Below, piece by piece: positions 34,301-43,200 of a DNA stretch of 64,000 bases. Source of the DNA: Heterotrichella gracilis (Eukaryota; Sar; Xanthophyceae; Tribonematales; Xanthonemataceae); contig JAULBX010019966.1 in NCBI GenBank assembly GCA_032358255.1, positions 1 through 64,000 of the forward strand, written 5' to 3'. The notes beneath the pieces were generated by a model. The model was not told the origin of the DNA, searched no databases, and worked only from the letters and a program-made list of their open reading frames with translations. The position numbers and the translations under genes were made by a program. Every line of letters starts with the position of its first letter. Within the stretch, counting starts at the first letter, position 1.

Positions 34301-35414
34301 TGATCAAGCTGCTCAAACTTCTCCAAAAATGCAGCCGGGTCATCTGGGACCAGGGCAAGGTGTTAGGGGTTAGGGTAAGAGGATAATGTACCATGCAAAA
34401 CGTCGGCCGTGCACGGCCATAACATATTGATAGGACACGGCCAAAGATGTGCGAGGATGCGTTGTGATGCAGCCTGTCTTTTGACGTGATGTGGCAAGGA
34501 GGGTTGTGGCAACTTGGTATATGGTGAGGTGACGCATGGAAAGGGGCATGATAGGGGGAGGCCCACTCGTGCAGCTTTGACGGGGGTTCAGGCATGACAG
34601 GCAGCAGTTCATTTGCAGTCCTTAATTGAGTGCAGGCTGCTTGTGTTGCTGAATGCATGCTTGGCGATGCGCCGGCTGGCGGCTGGTGTGGATGCACGAG
34701 GGATGCAATGCATGGGCGATACGCCTAAATTTCAATGTCAATGCATTGGACCACATGCTTCACTACCACTCCATGGTTAAGGGTACCCAAGTACCAAGAT
34801 TCACAACTCAGGGAATTGCAAATAAACCCCTGACCTCCTTGCTCATCCACCCAACACTTACCCCGCATCGCTTTGCCCTTCTTGGCAGGTGGAGCCCCAG
34901 CAATGATGGCATCCAGGTCAACGATGTCGTCCTCATCGTCCACCTCTGCCCCCTCCTCCTCCTCTTCTTCCTCCTCCTCATCCCCTAGGAGAACCCTACC
35001 CCGCCGTTGTCGCCTGGGCAACAACGAGTCGTCGTCGTCCACCTGGGTCTCGTCAATCCCATCAATCTCGTCCTCCACATCCGCCTCATCGGCCAACATG
35101 GTCTCCTTATCAGGGTCAATGTCGTCCACTACGTCCTCCTCTTCAACCTCGTCGGCTGCATCCGCTACATCGTCGTCCTCCTCGTCGTCTTGAAGGAACA
35201 TCTCCTCTTCATCGGCATCCTTTCGCCGCTTGGCCCGCAGGGCCCACCGCCGCGGATGGAGTAAACTGACGCTGCCATGGGAAAGGGCTGTAGAGGTATA
35301 TCCAGTAACTGGCTGCCGGTGTGCTGTCAAGTGTCGCTGTGCTGAAACAGTTGGGTGGGCTGCTGCTGTGGTACAGTGGTGGTGAGGCCTGGCTAACCGC
35401 ATGCTGCACTGCAT
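28368..35414 (-). CDS. MURE: MurE-like plastid protein (Mur ligase fold, probably catalytically inactive)
   Basis: MurE adds diaminopimelate to UDP-MurNAc-dipeptide in peptidoglycan synthesis. The plant homolog (PAP11) is instead tied to the plastid RNA polymerase. The start at 35414 (MQCSMRLARPHHHCTTAAAH) gives a transit-like leader; an in-frame ATG at 35468 is possible. Next come a very acidic region (35200-34860, 34343-34243), LEYPDLPERSYLWPELLRLA (33837-33710) and VLPGDLFFCFERG (about 33338-33182). The P-loop is GSLGKTTT (about 32717-32574). Later exons lie at about 32277-32166, 31760-31598, 31285-31110, 30740-30589, 30250-30165, 29935-29700, 29302-29114, 28889-28742 and 28505-28368. GKGHEDFQ is kept. 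The RDHLDYH block after VFTNL is replaced by IQQDGDAS, MEVSSHAL by MEATPQAL, YAHTPDA by CARTPDS, and DNPR by NNPR. Family assignment is firm; loss of ligase activity is inferred. Confidence 0.88.
29567..29640 (-). repeat. Echo of MurE exon end (AYVGEVAYYK region)
   Basis: The segment copies 29700-29770, with CTTGTCCTTGTTGCG (true exon) against CTGTCCTTGTTGCGG, and keeps the boundary CTTGTA. It lies downstream of the exon in transcription. A second, shorter echo at 29456-29490 copies 29283-29310 (CCAGTCGGCCTGCGGGCG) next to the following exon. Confidence 0.75.
30290..30380. repeat. About 15 bp tandem repeat (AGATCTGTGTAATTA)
   Basis: Five to six imperfect copies in a MurE intron, decaying toward the right end. 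Not related to coding sequence. Confidence 0.85.
30843..31048 (-). repeat. Two echoes of MurE exon start (DPYSYEVKR)
   Basis: Copies at about 30847-30885 and 31016-31050 repeat 30708-30748 (GACCTCGTAGGAGTAGGGGT CTGCA). Both keep the acceptor-side CTGCA. They lie upstream of the exon in transcription. Confidence 0.8.
31370..31425 (-). repeat. Echo of MurE exon start (LDSVDVDVAVF)
   Basis: The segment copies 31250-31295 (CACAGCCACATCCACATCCA) about 120 bases upstream in transcription, with the flanking GGGGTGGGGGAGGGG also repeated. Confidence 0.85.
31875..32125 (-). repeat. Three echoes of MurE exon end (EPEEDDPTLD)
   Basis: Copies begin near 31884, 31968 and 32055, each about 85 bases apart, and repeat 32166-32225 (ACCTGTCCAGAGTAGG, then CTCCGGCTCCCACAGCTC). 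The closest copy, 32055-32120, is the best conserved. All keep the donor (CTTACCTG or CACCTG). They form a tandem array running away from the exon. Confidence 0.85.
33364..33452. repeat. About 33 bp tandem repeat (CCTGTAATTCAACTTGAT)
   Basis: Three adjacent copies in a MurE intron, 33369-33402, 33403-33430 and 33431-33452, separated by AT-rich spacers. Just beyond, 33476-33512 echoes the upstream exon edge at 33308-33345 (AGAACAGCCTGGTAGGACCTGCA against the VLPGDLFF exon start). Confidence 0.8.
33898..33978 (-). repeat. Echo of MurE exon (LEYPDLPERSYLWPELLRLAD)
   Basis: About 78 bases copy 33770-33847 (CATGTCAGCCAGGCGAAGCA against CATGTCAGCTAGGCGAAGCA), including the acceptor side CGAGCTG. 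It lies 60 bases upstream of the exon and is about 80 percent identical by eye. Confidence 0.85.
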
Positions 35415-36126
35415 GGTTATGTGGTGGCCTCCACGGGTCTGGCACCCTGCGACCGCCCCGCTCTGCATTGCCCCTTCACCTACTCATTGCACCCACTGGT
35501 TGCTGCCCAGGAAGAGACAGCCCAGGAAAAGACAGTGGCGTGGTGTGGTCCCCGGTGGCTAGGTATAAGCAATGGGTATTGCATGCATATGCTTTACTAT
35601 CTCTAACAGCCCGTGCGACTAGGAAACTGTAGAAGGAGTGGGTTTTGAAGACAACAGGCTTACAACATGCTCTGGTGGTGCTTTCACCGGCACGGTGTGC
35701 GTGTGTTCACAAACGGAAGCACAGTACTGGCTGCGCCGAGGCCGCCGGGCCTGCCGGGCCCGCCGGGCGCGCAGTTTTTCTGGCCTCGCTGTCGACTTCA
35801 GAGGGCTACAACTTGTAGTACAAGTTCCTTTGTGCCACACAACAAGCGCAACTACAGCCCAATTGCTTGCCTGCTTAGGTTTCGTGGCTTGTATTTAGTA
35901 CACTCGTTGCTTCATCTACCAACTGTCACTGGCCAACCCCTTGTTGCACGGAAGGTCACAAAGTGCACGCAGCCCTTGCGTTCGCTGTGGCCTGGTGCCT
36001 CTGTTGGCAGCGTCTCACACGTTTTCTGATATATTTTTATCTTACCGTAACAAGCAACGTTGCTCCCGTACCACGCACAACCTATTCCCGCCACACATGC
36101 AATGCATGCATATTGAGGCTCCGGCC
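35415..36126. promoter_or_regulatory. Putative shared promoter region of the MurE-like gene and EngB
   Basis: About 710 bases lie between the two start codons on opposite strands (660 if MurE starts at 35468). A triplet-rich segment, GCCGGGCCTGCCGGGCCCGC (about 35746-35765), is the only notable pattern. The regulatory role is inferred from layout. Confidence 0.4.
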
Positions 36127-38730
36127 ATGGCGGCAAGCCTGGGCAAAACCCTGGGCAAAACCCTCCTGAGGGCCAGCATGTGCTCCTGCAAACTCGCCAA
36201 ACCCTCCACCATCAAGCACACGCCGCACAGCCTACCCCACCAAGCCTTTTCAACCTCCCCAGCCCGCGCCTTCCCTCGACGAAACACCATCGCACCAGCC
36301 ATCAAGTTCACCCCACCGCAGCCCTCCCCAACCCCAGCAACCCAAGACGACTTCAAAGCGGCAGCTGACGAGTTCGACGAGTTCGAAGCCATAGAGCGGG
36401 GGTCTAAGGAGGTGCTCATCGAGCTCCCACCAGCAAAGAATGTCAGGGTGAAGACGGCAGAGTTTGTGAAGAGCAGCCCCAGCCTCAAGCTTTGCCCGCC
36501 GCCCACCTATCCGGAGTTTGCGGTGATAGGGCGGTCCAACGTGGGCAAGTCGTCGCTGGTCAACATGCTGACGGGCAGGAAGCAGCTGGCGCTGGTGTCC
36601 AAAACCCCAGGTAAGGGTTTGCACGTTCGCCCTGGAAAAACCCTCCACGCACCCTTACCAGGTAGGCCCTGCTACACGCCGGTGGACAGGGTTAGAAGGG
36701 GCATCTGGGCAGGAGCCTCGCATACTGCACACCTCCACTCCTGTGTATGATTAGGATCACGTTGCGGGTAGGTGTCGGCAGAGTGACTTGTGCAATTACA
36801 GCCCTGACTACACCCCCAACCCCCCACCCCCACATCACAGGCAAGACGCGTCTGATCAACCACTTCCTCATTAACGACAGCTGGTACCTGGTGGACCTGC
36901 CTGGATACGGGTGAGGACCCTAGGCTAGGGTTTGAGGTGGTGGTGGAGAACCCTAAGCTAGGGGTTGTACCCTGGTGGACATGCCCGGATACGGGTGAGG
37001 GACATAGCTAGGGTTTGCGGGGGATACCCTAGGGTGTAGGGTATAGAGTTGAGGACCCTTTGCTAAGGTTGGTGGTGGGGACCCAACCTAGGGTTGTAAC
37101 CTGGTGAACCTGTCGGGATACCGGTGGTTAAACCATAAGTAACAAATTGAAGCAAGCATTGTGTGTAGTATCGTACCCTCTTCATCTTGTCCTTTGATTC
37201 CCAGGAAGGGGGCAGCATCTTACGTGGTTTAGGAGGGCCCAGAATCGTAGGTTAATGTAAGAATAGTGATGCAAGGCCCGCCGCAGTCCGAGGAGGCACC
37301 GCTCCAATGCAACCGTCTCCTCCCCTCCCGTCTGAACCCTTCACCCCCCATCCCGCCTCACCTCCCGTCTCAACCCTTGACCGCGTACCCCGCCTGTGCA
37401 GCTACGCCAAGTTCTCCAAGGACAAGGTGCAGGAGTGGAACCAGTTCACGCGCGACTACTTCCTCAACAGGGAGACCCTGGCCAACGTGCTGCTGCTGGT
37501 GGACGCGTCGGTGCCGCCGCAGGTGGGTGGGTGTAGGGTTTGGGGTATCGGGCAGTAGTGCCTGGCCAATGTGCTGCTGCTGGTGGATGCATCGGTGCCG
37601 TCCCAGGTGGTTGGGTTTAGGGTTTAGAGTTTCGGGTAATAATGCCTGGACATACATATGGGGTGGATGGTGGGGGAGGGGAGGTTGCAGGGGGCGTGAT
37701 GGGCGCGTCGGTGCCGCCGCAGTTGGGTGGGATGGTCGGTGGGTGGGATGGCAGGTGGGTGGGAGGGTGGAGGTGGATGGTGGGGGGAGGGGGGAGTGCA
37801 GGGGGCATGGTGGACGCGGTGGTGCCGCTGCAGGTGGGTGAAGGTGGATGGCGGGGAAGGTGACATTGCAGGGGGCGTGGGAAGAAGCTCGTGGGCATCG
37901 TGGGCAAACCCTACACCCTAATCTCAAAACCCTAACAAAAACCCTGCTTCCCCGCAGCCGCTCGACCTGTACAGCACTGTGTGGTTAGCCACTCCGACGT
38001 GCCCTTCCCCATCGTGTACACCAAGGTGGACAAGGGGGTACAGGGCGCGAGGAGCGTGGCAAAACCCCAAACTGTGCACTCTTACACCCTGATCCTTAAA
38101 GCATAAACTATTAACCAAGGGTTTCCTACCTTGCAGCCGCTGGACCTGTACAGCGCCGTGTGGCTGGCCGACTCCGACGTGCCCTTCACCATCGTGTACA
38201 CCAAGGTGGATAAGCGCAAGAAGCGCCTGGCGGGCGTGGTGGACAACATGGCTGCCTTTGAAGATGAGCTGCGCAAGGCAGGGTTTGACCACATACCCGC
38301 CACGCTGCAGACCAGCTCCAATACCGGGGCGGGCAAGGCGGAGCTGCTCATGCATGTGGCGCAGGTGGGCTGGGGGTTTGGGTGGTGGGTGGGGAGTGAA
38401 ACATATATGTGAAGGGAAGAGCGCAAAAGCTATCATTGTGTTTCTTCCGCACGTCATTCATTTTTAACAAATGCATTGTGATTTATGTGTAATTTTCTTG
38501 ATGAAAATACTGGGGCGGGCAAGGCAAAGCTGCGCATGCATGTGGTGCAGGTGGGGTGGGGTTTTGAGGGAAGGATTGGGGTACGCCTGCAGGCGTTTTG
38601 TCAAGACAAACCCTAACCCCCAAACCCTTAATACCCTTAATAATAACCCTAAACGTTAAACCCTAAACCATGCCTGGGCCTGGTGCAGGTGCGCGAGTTC
38701 TTTGTCAAGACAAACCGCCTGACGCTATGA
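36127..38730 (+). CDS. EngB: GTP-binding protein EngB (YihA), organelle-targeted
   Basis: EngB is a TRAFAC GTPase for large ribosomal subunit assembly in bacteria and organelles. Exons: 36127-36610, 36841-36910, 37402-37522, 38137-38364 and 38689-38730 (TGA). The first 70 or so residues ([20 protein letters not shown]...) are rich in S, K and R and look like a transit peptide. An upstream in-frame ATG at 36097 is an alternative start. Motifs: G1 GRSNVGKS, G2-region [13 protein letters not shown]3 DLPGYG, G4 TKVD, G5 SSNTGAG. The catalytic core is the usual size of about 200 residues, with a short C-terminal tail ([13 protein letters not shown]). Every intron in the gene contains degenerate copies of an adjacent exon edge, the clearest cases in the window. 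Confidence 0.93.
36966..37130 (+). repeat. Two echoes of EngB exon 2 end (LVDLPGYG)
   Basis: Copies at 36971-37012 and 37092-37130 repeat 36888-36930 (CTGGTGGACCTGCCTGGATA, then CGGGTGAGG). The first keeps the donor GTGAGG and trailing GCTAGGGTTTG; the second is more decayed. Spacing is about 84 and 120 bases. Confidence 0.9.
37559..37860 (+). repeat. Three echoes of EngB exon 3 end ([15 protein letters not shown])
   Basis: The first copy, 37561-37643, repeats 37477-37559 almost in full: exon end, donor and the first 35 intron bases. It is an 84-base direct tandem duplication with about 12 differences. Shorter copies follow at about 37697-37730 and 37797-37845 (GGTGCCGCTGCAGGTGGGTG). Confidence 0.92.
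37948..38037 (+). repeat. Echo of EngB exon 4 start ([17 protein letters not shown])
   Basis: The segment copies 38127-38214, including acceptor CCGCAG and about 80 coding bases (CTCGACCTGTACAGCACTGT). One base is missing relative to the true exon, so use of this acceptor would shift frame. Confidence 0.92.
38500..38612 (+). repeat. Echoes of EngB exon 4 end and exon 5 start
   Basis: 38507-38558 copies 38322-38372 (GGGGCGGGCAAGGC, then CATGCATGTGGTGCAGGTGG). 38592-38612 copies the exon 5 start (TTTTGTCAAGACAAACC, true at 38699-38716). A CCCTAA-rich stretch separates them from the true exon. Confidence 0.85.
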
Positions 38731-40148
38731 GGGGAGTGGAGAACCCAGAGACCCACAATGAGCAAGGAAACACATGGCCACCTGTGCAGCTGCAGCACCA
38801 GCCTATGCAGCTTCAGCAGCAGCGTATTCAGCATGGATCTCCGTTGGGTCTCAATACCACCTTGAGCACCAACCCATGTGTGAGGGTGGACTCAGGGTTC
38901 AGGGTCCAGGGTTCTAGGGGTGGACCATGGTTTCAGGTGGACAGCCCAAGGGGCCAGCGTCAGGATCAGCCCACGTTGTTTACGCACAGGGATCGACCCG
39001 TGCGGGAGCAACGTGAGCTGTTTCTAATGCTGTCCCCTTAGGTGGTCACTTGGACCACGCAGGTCCAACCCTAAAACCCTAAAACAGAGTCCACGTCAGC
39101 ACTCGCACCTCTCCACGTGGTGCATTTCGTGGGCGCACATGAAAGATATGGCTGGCTTAGGCGGGCCCTACCATGGTTGGTATGAAGGGCTATGTGAGGG
39201 CGCTTTGCTGGAGGCTAAGGATGGACCGTTTTTTCTTGTAAAATTTTACTGCTGGCAACGATACTGCAACGTAAGTGCAACAAGCATTTTTCTAGGGGCA
39301 GCAAGTTGTTGCTCTGGGCATGGTGGTGTCGCCTTGGCTTATGTGTTTCATGCTGAACAATACAACCTGACCTTGCTATACAATCAGGGCTTATATCGTA
39401 GTTATATAAGGACATTATGGTTTCATTGAACAAGAATGGATGTAGGTGCGCATGCTTGGCAGAACAACTGGGCGACCGGCCAGGGCACCCACAGCAGTTG
39501 TTGTTGGCGAAGGCCGCCAGCAGTCACTCTCACCAAGAGGGAAGATGCGGCAATTATAAGATATTATAAGATAATTGTCACGATGATCCGAAGTTATTGA
39601 CCAAGGGCCCTGTGGAAACTTGTAGTTGGTCTGGCAGAACAGCCACCTGCAAGCTGGCTGATGTACAGCTCGTTGCAGGTACTAAAAGCCGGCATGCACA
39701 CATGCCATTGTGGGCGAATTGGGGGCGAAAGTCATCATGCAGGCGCATGTTTGTCGCAATAGCGTGAAAGAATTCCTTTGCGCAGCGTTTACAACCAACA
39801 ACCGTGTCCAGGCTCCCGTTTGGGCACCTCGGCTACACGTGTCCGTGACGCCAGTGGGAGGCGAGGCCGCGGTGCGACTGCGGTGGGTGCCGCCGGCTGC
39901 GGGCCCCGCCAATGCCTTGCCACCTGTCGGGTCAAGGGGCGAACTGCAATCCACCCGGCCACTGCCTTGCAGAACTAGCGTCAAGTGCAGTGCTATATCA
40001 GCTTCAACCATGCCACAACGCAAGGCAAGCACGGCAGAATACGGCAATTGCACTCCCTTGGCACTGTTTACAACATGTTAACAAACGTTTGCATGCATGC
40101 ATGACCGCCCACTTGCCTCACACTGCTCTTGCAGCGAGCACATAAGCA
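38731..40148. other. Spacer between EngB and the chitinase gene
   Basis: No gene recognised. Overlapping sense and antisense open frames at 39682-40081 lack domain similarity or splice context. It holds the EngB 3' UTR on the left and chitinase upstream sequence on the right. Confidence 0.5.
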
Positions 40149-40154
40149 TATAAA
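40149..40154 (+). promoter_or_regulatory. TATA box of the chitinase gene
   Basis: TATAAA (in CATATAAAGG) lies 73 bases before the chitinase start codon at 40222, a plausible distance for a core promoter with a short 5' UTR. The call rests on sequence and position only. Confidence 0.5.
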
Positions 40155-40221
40155 GGCCGCTTATACAGTACTTCTTCGTTGCACCTGTACATCATAGCGA
40201 CGGCATCCCTGAAGTTTCCCT

Positions 40222-43200
40222 ATGGTGGTCCATTGGGTGTTCCCGGCATGGATGGCACTCTGCGTACTGTTTGCAATTGCTCCCCAGGCAAGTCCACGGT
40301 GCACCACCAGCGCTCACTTATAGAGGCGGCATGCATGACGGAAGTCAAACTGTATTGCGCTTGAACCGTATGCCAGAACCCTTTTGCTCGCTGCGGTTGA
40401 AGGTGGAACGCCTGTCCAGGCGAAAAGCCAACCCGTTGCGCTAGACATGCCGAGGCCAGCTTGCACCCACATCCAAACACGTAACAAGGAGTGCTAGATC
40501 GCCCCGTATAGCCGCCACACAAAACCTAAGGGCACCCAGCACCCTCACCACGCTCGCTCTGTCAACGTTGCAGGCACAGGGTAGTGGTCGTCAACTGCTT
40601 CAATCCACCCCGGCAGCTTCGTACTGCTCTGGCAAGGCTGCGGGGTACTACCAAGACGTTGCTGCAGGCTGTGTGGGGTACTTCCAGTGCACAGGTAGGA
40701 AAGGTTAGAAATCACTTTTAAGTCGTCAAGGGTACGTTTCACGTTGCTGGGGGGATTCAAATTGGGCAATACTATGGTCACGGCATGTGCAACTCCCGCA
40801 TGCGTTCCAGGTATGCTGATGTTTTGCGCCATAGGTTGGCAATTGAATGACCTAAAAGGCCGAACTATTGTTGCTGTGGATGTAATTCGGGTGGCCTTCG
40901 CACGAATAGCCATGTCTGGGTCTATACTTCGTTTGTCATGCCAGCTGTCGCCCCGAGGCATGGCGATGCCCACCTTTGAAGTGCCAAGCCAACAACCCTT
41001 AGGGTTTAGGGTGAAGAGCCAGGCCACACCCTGGGCCGGCCAACATTTGCAACCATACATATGGCACTGATGCCAAGGGGCGAAGTGGTAAATTTAAAGG
41101 TGCAGGCACTGCAGGCCACAGGCTACCCAATACACTAGCGCCAGGGCGATGCCAGTGCAGGTTACCCTAGGGTAACAACAGTGCCGGCCAGTCACTGGTA
41201 CCCATTTTATTCCCCGCCTGTTATCCGTTGCAGATCCAAAAGGCTACTTCTAGTACCCTTGCCCCGTGGCACCTTGAACCCTAAACCCCCAACCCTAAAC
41301 CCTAAACCCTTCACCTGTTGCAGGCACCACGGGCTACTACTACCCCTGCCCCGCTGGCACCCTCTTTGACCCTTCCTGCACATGCTGCAACTGGGCGGCA
41401 CAGGTCACGTGCGGGGGCGCCACCACCACATCACCATCGCCCACCACCACCGCTGCCTCACCACCTCCACCCAAGGCCAGCCCTCCTCCAAGCCCAAGGT
41501 GAGTATAATGCAATCAAGAAATTACGCAATGTCATACAAAGTGTGATGCCCTCTTGTACTTAGAATGAGTGTGTTGCTGCGCATCGGCTAGGGTTGTAAG
41601 GGTAAGGAAGTTGGCAAAATGTATGCGTACTGCAGAGCGGGCCTCATGTACATTGCTGCTTTGAACCAAAGGCAATTTGAGTGAGCTAATGTATACGGTA
41701 TTAAGTATGCCGAGGCCTGACTTACAGAATGTTCTTTTTAGACACATGCTGGATGGCCACATACAGGCCGCCATCCCCATCCCCGCCACTTGCCAAATCC
41801 CCACCACCACCCACCATTGCCACCTCTCCACCACCACCCACCATCACCTCCTCCCCACCACCAACAACCATCGCCGCCTCACCACCACCACCAGGTAATA
41901 CCACTCCTGGCACTTTTCAACCCAAAATGTGTTCGCCTCAACCCCACAATCAGCCACACCATGGCAGACATGGTGTCCCTAAATAACATCCTTGATCCCC
42001 TTATTGTCGCCCTTTGAAATTGCCCCAAACCCTGTGCAGGGTCTTGCACCACCGGCACAGACGCCCAGCGCACCACGTGCTTCTGCACGGGCAAGGCCAA
42101 TGGCCAGTACGCAGACACATTCAAGGGTTGTGTGGCATACTTCAACTGCTACCCGGGCTCCAGCGTGTACCAGCCATGCGCTGCGGGAACCCTGTTCAGC
42201 GACACCCTAAAGGTGGGTCCAAAACCCTATCCTAGGGTTTGCAATATGTGTGATCTGTTCTTGTGCAACATATGGTGGTACTCGTTGTTAACATGAGTGG
42301 TTGCCTTGCGTGCAGTACTGTGACTACAGTGCCAACGTCCAATGCGGATCAACCACACCCGCATCCCCACCACCCACCACTACCACAAGCTCCCCACCAC
42401 CACCACCCACCACCAACCCTTCACCGCTACCACCCACCGCTGTTGCCAAGCCCCCACCACCTCCCTCCACCCCCTCCACCCCCCCCTCCAACTGCCAGAT
42501 GGTTGGCTACTGGGGCCAAAATTCCGCCAGCAATGGGAACCCAAATTCCGCCACATGGGAGCAACCCCTGCGGGTGTATTGCGCCAGCGGGGCCTATTCA
42601 TCCATCATGCTTGCATTCAACCACATGTTCAAGGACAGTACAGCGGGTGGGGGCCCAAACATCAATCTGGCCAACCACTGCGACACAACATTTCCAGGAT
42701 CGTCGCTGCTGCACTGCCCTGATGTGGCCACAGATATCAAGTAAGGCTGCAAAACCCTAACCATGTCCCTAAACAGTGTGCTTCCCAGATCCTAAAACAA
42801 CTAGGGATTCACAATGCGTCGCATTTTTGAAAAACGAATGCGTAATACGTCGCATTTTAGCCCTTTTTCGGAATGCGTACGCATTATGTGTGAAAAATGC
42901 GTTAATTAGATATTAAATCAAATTTAATGAAAATATATCGAAATAAGATCTCTAAATTTTTTTTTAGCTGTGAAACAAGCAGGGCTTGCCAAATGAGTTA
43001 AGATGTGGGCTGTTTCATGTAGTTGGGTGTGGCTTTTGTCTTTTACTTTTGATGATGTATTATGTAATTAACGCATTTTCACGCATTTTAACGCATGCTG
43101 AAGAAACAAATGCGTATTTTTACGCATTTACGCAATGCGCATGCGCACTACGCATTACGCATCATGAATCCCTAAAAACAAACCTCTAATACCCTAAAAT

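Noticed and set aside
37559-37860. EngB and other echoes as real alternative exons
   Set aside because: Most copies contain frame changes, cover only one exon edge and decay with distance. Only the TRAPPC11 copy at 11949-12065 stays open and in frame.
39682-40081. Overlapping sense and antisense frames upstream of the chitinase gene
   Set aside because: Open on both strands through GC-rich sequence, with no known domain and poor start context.
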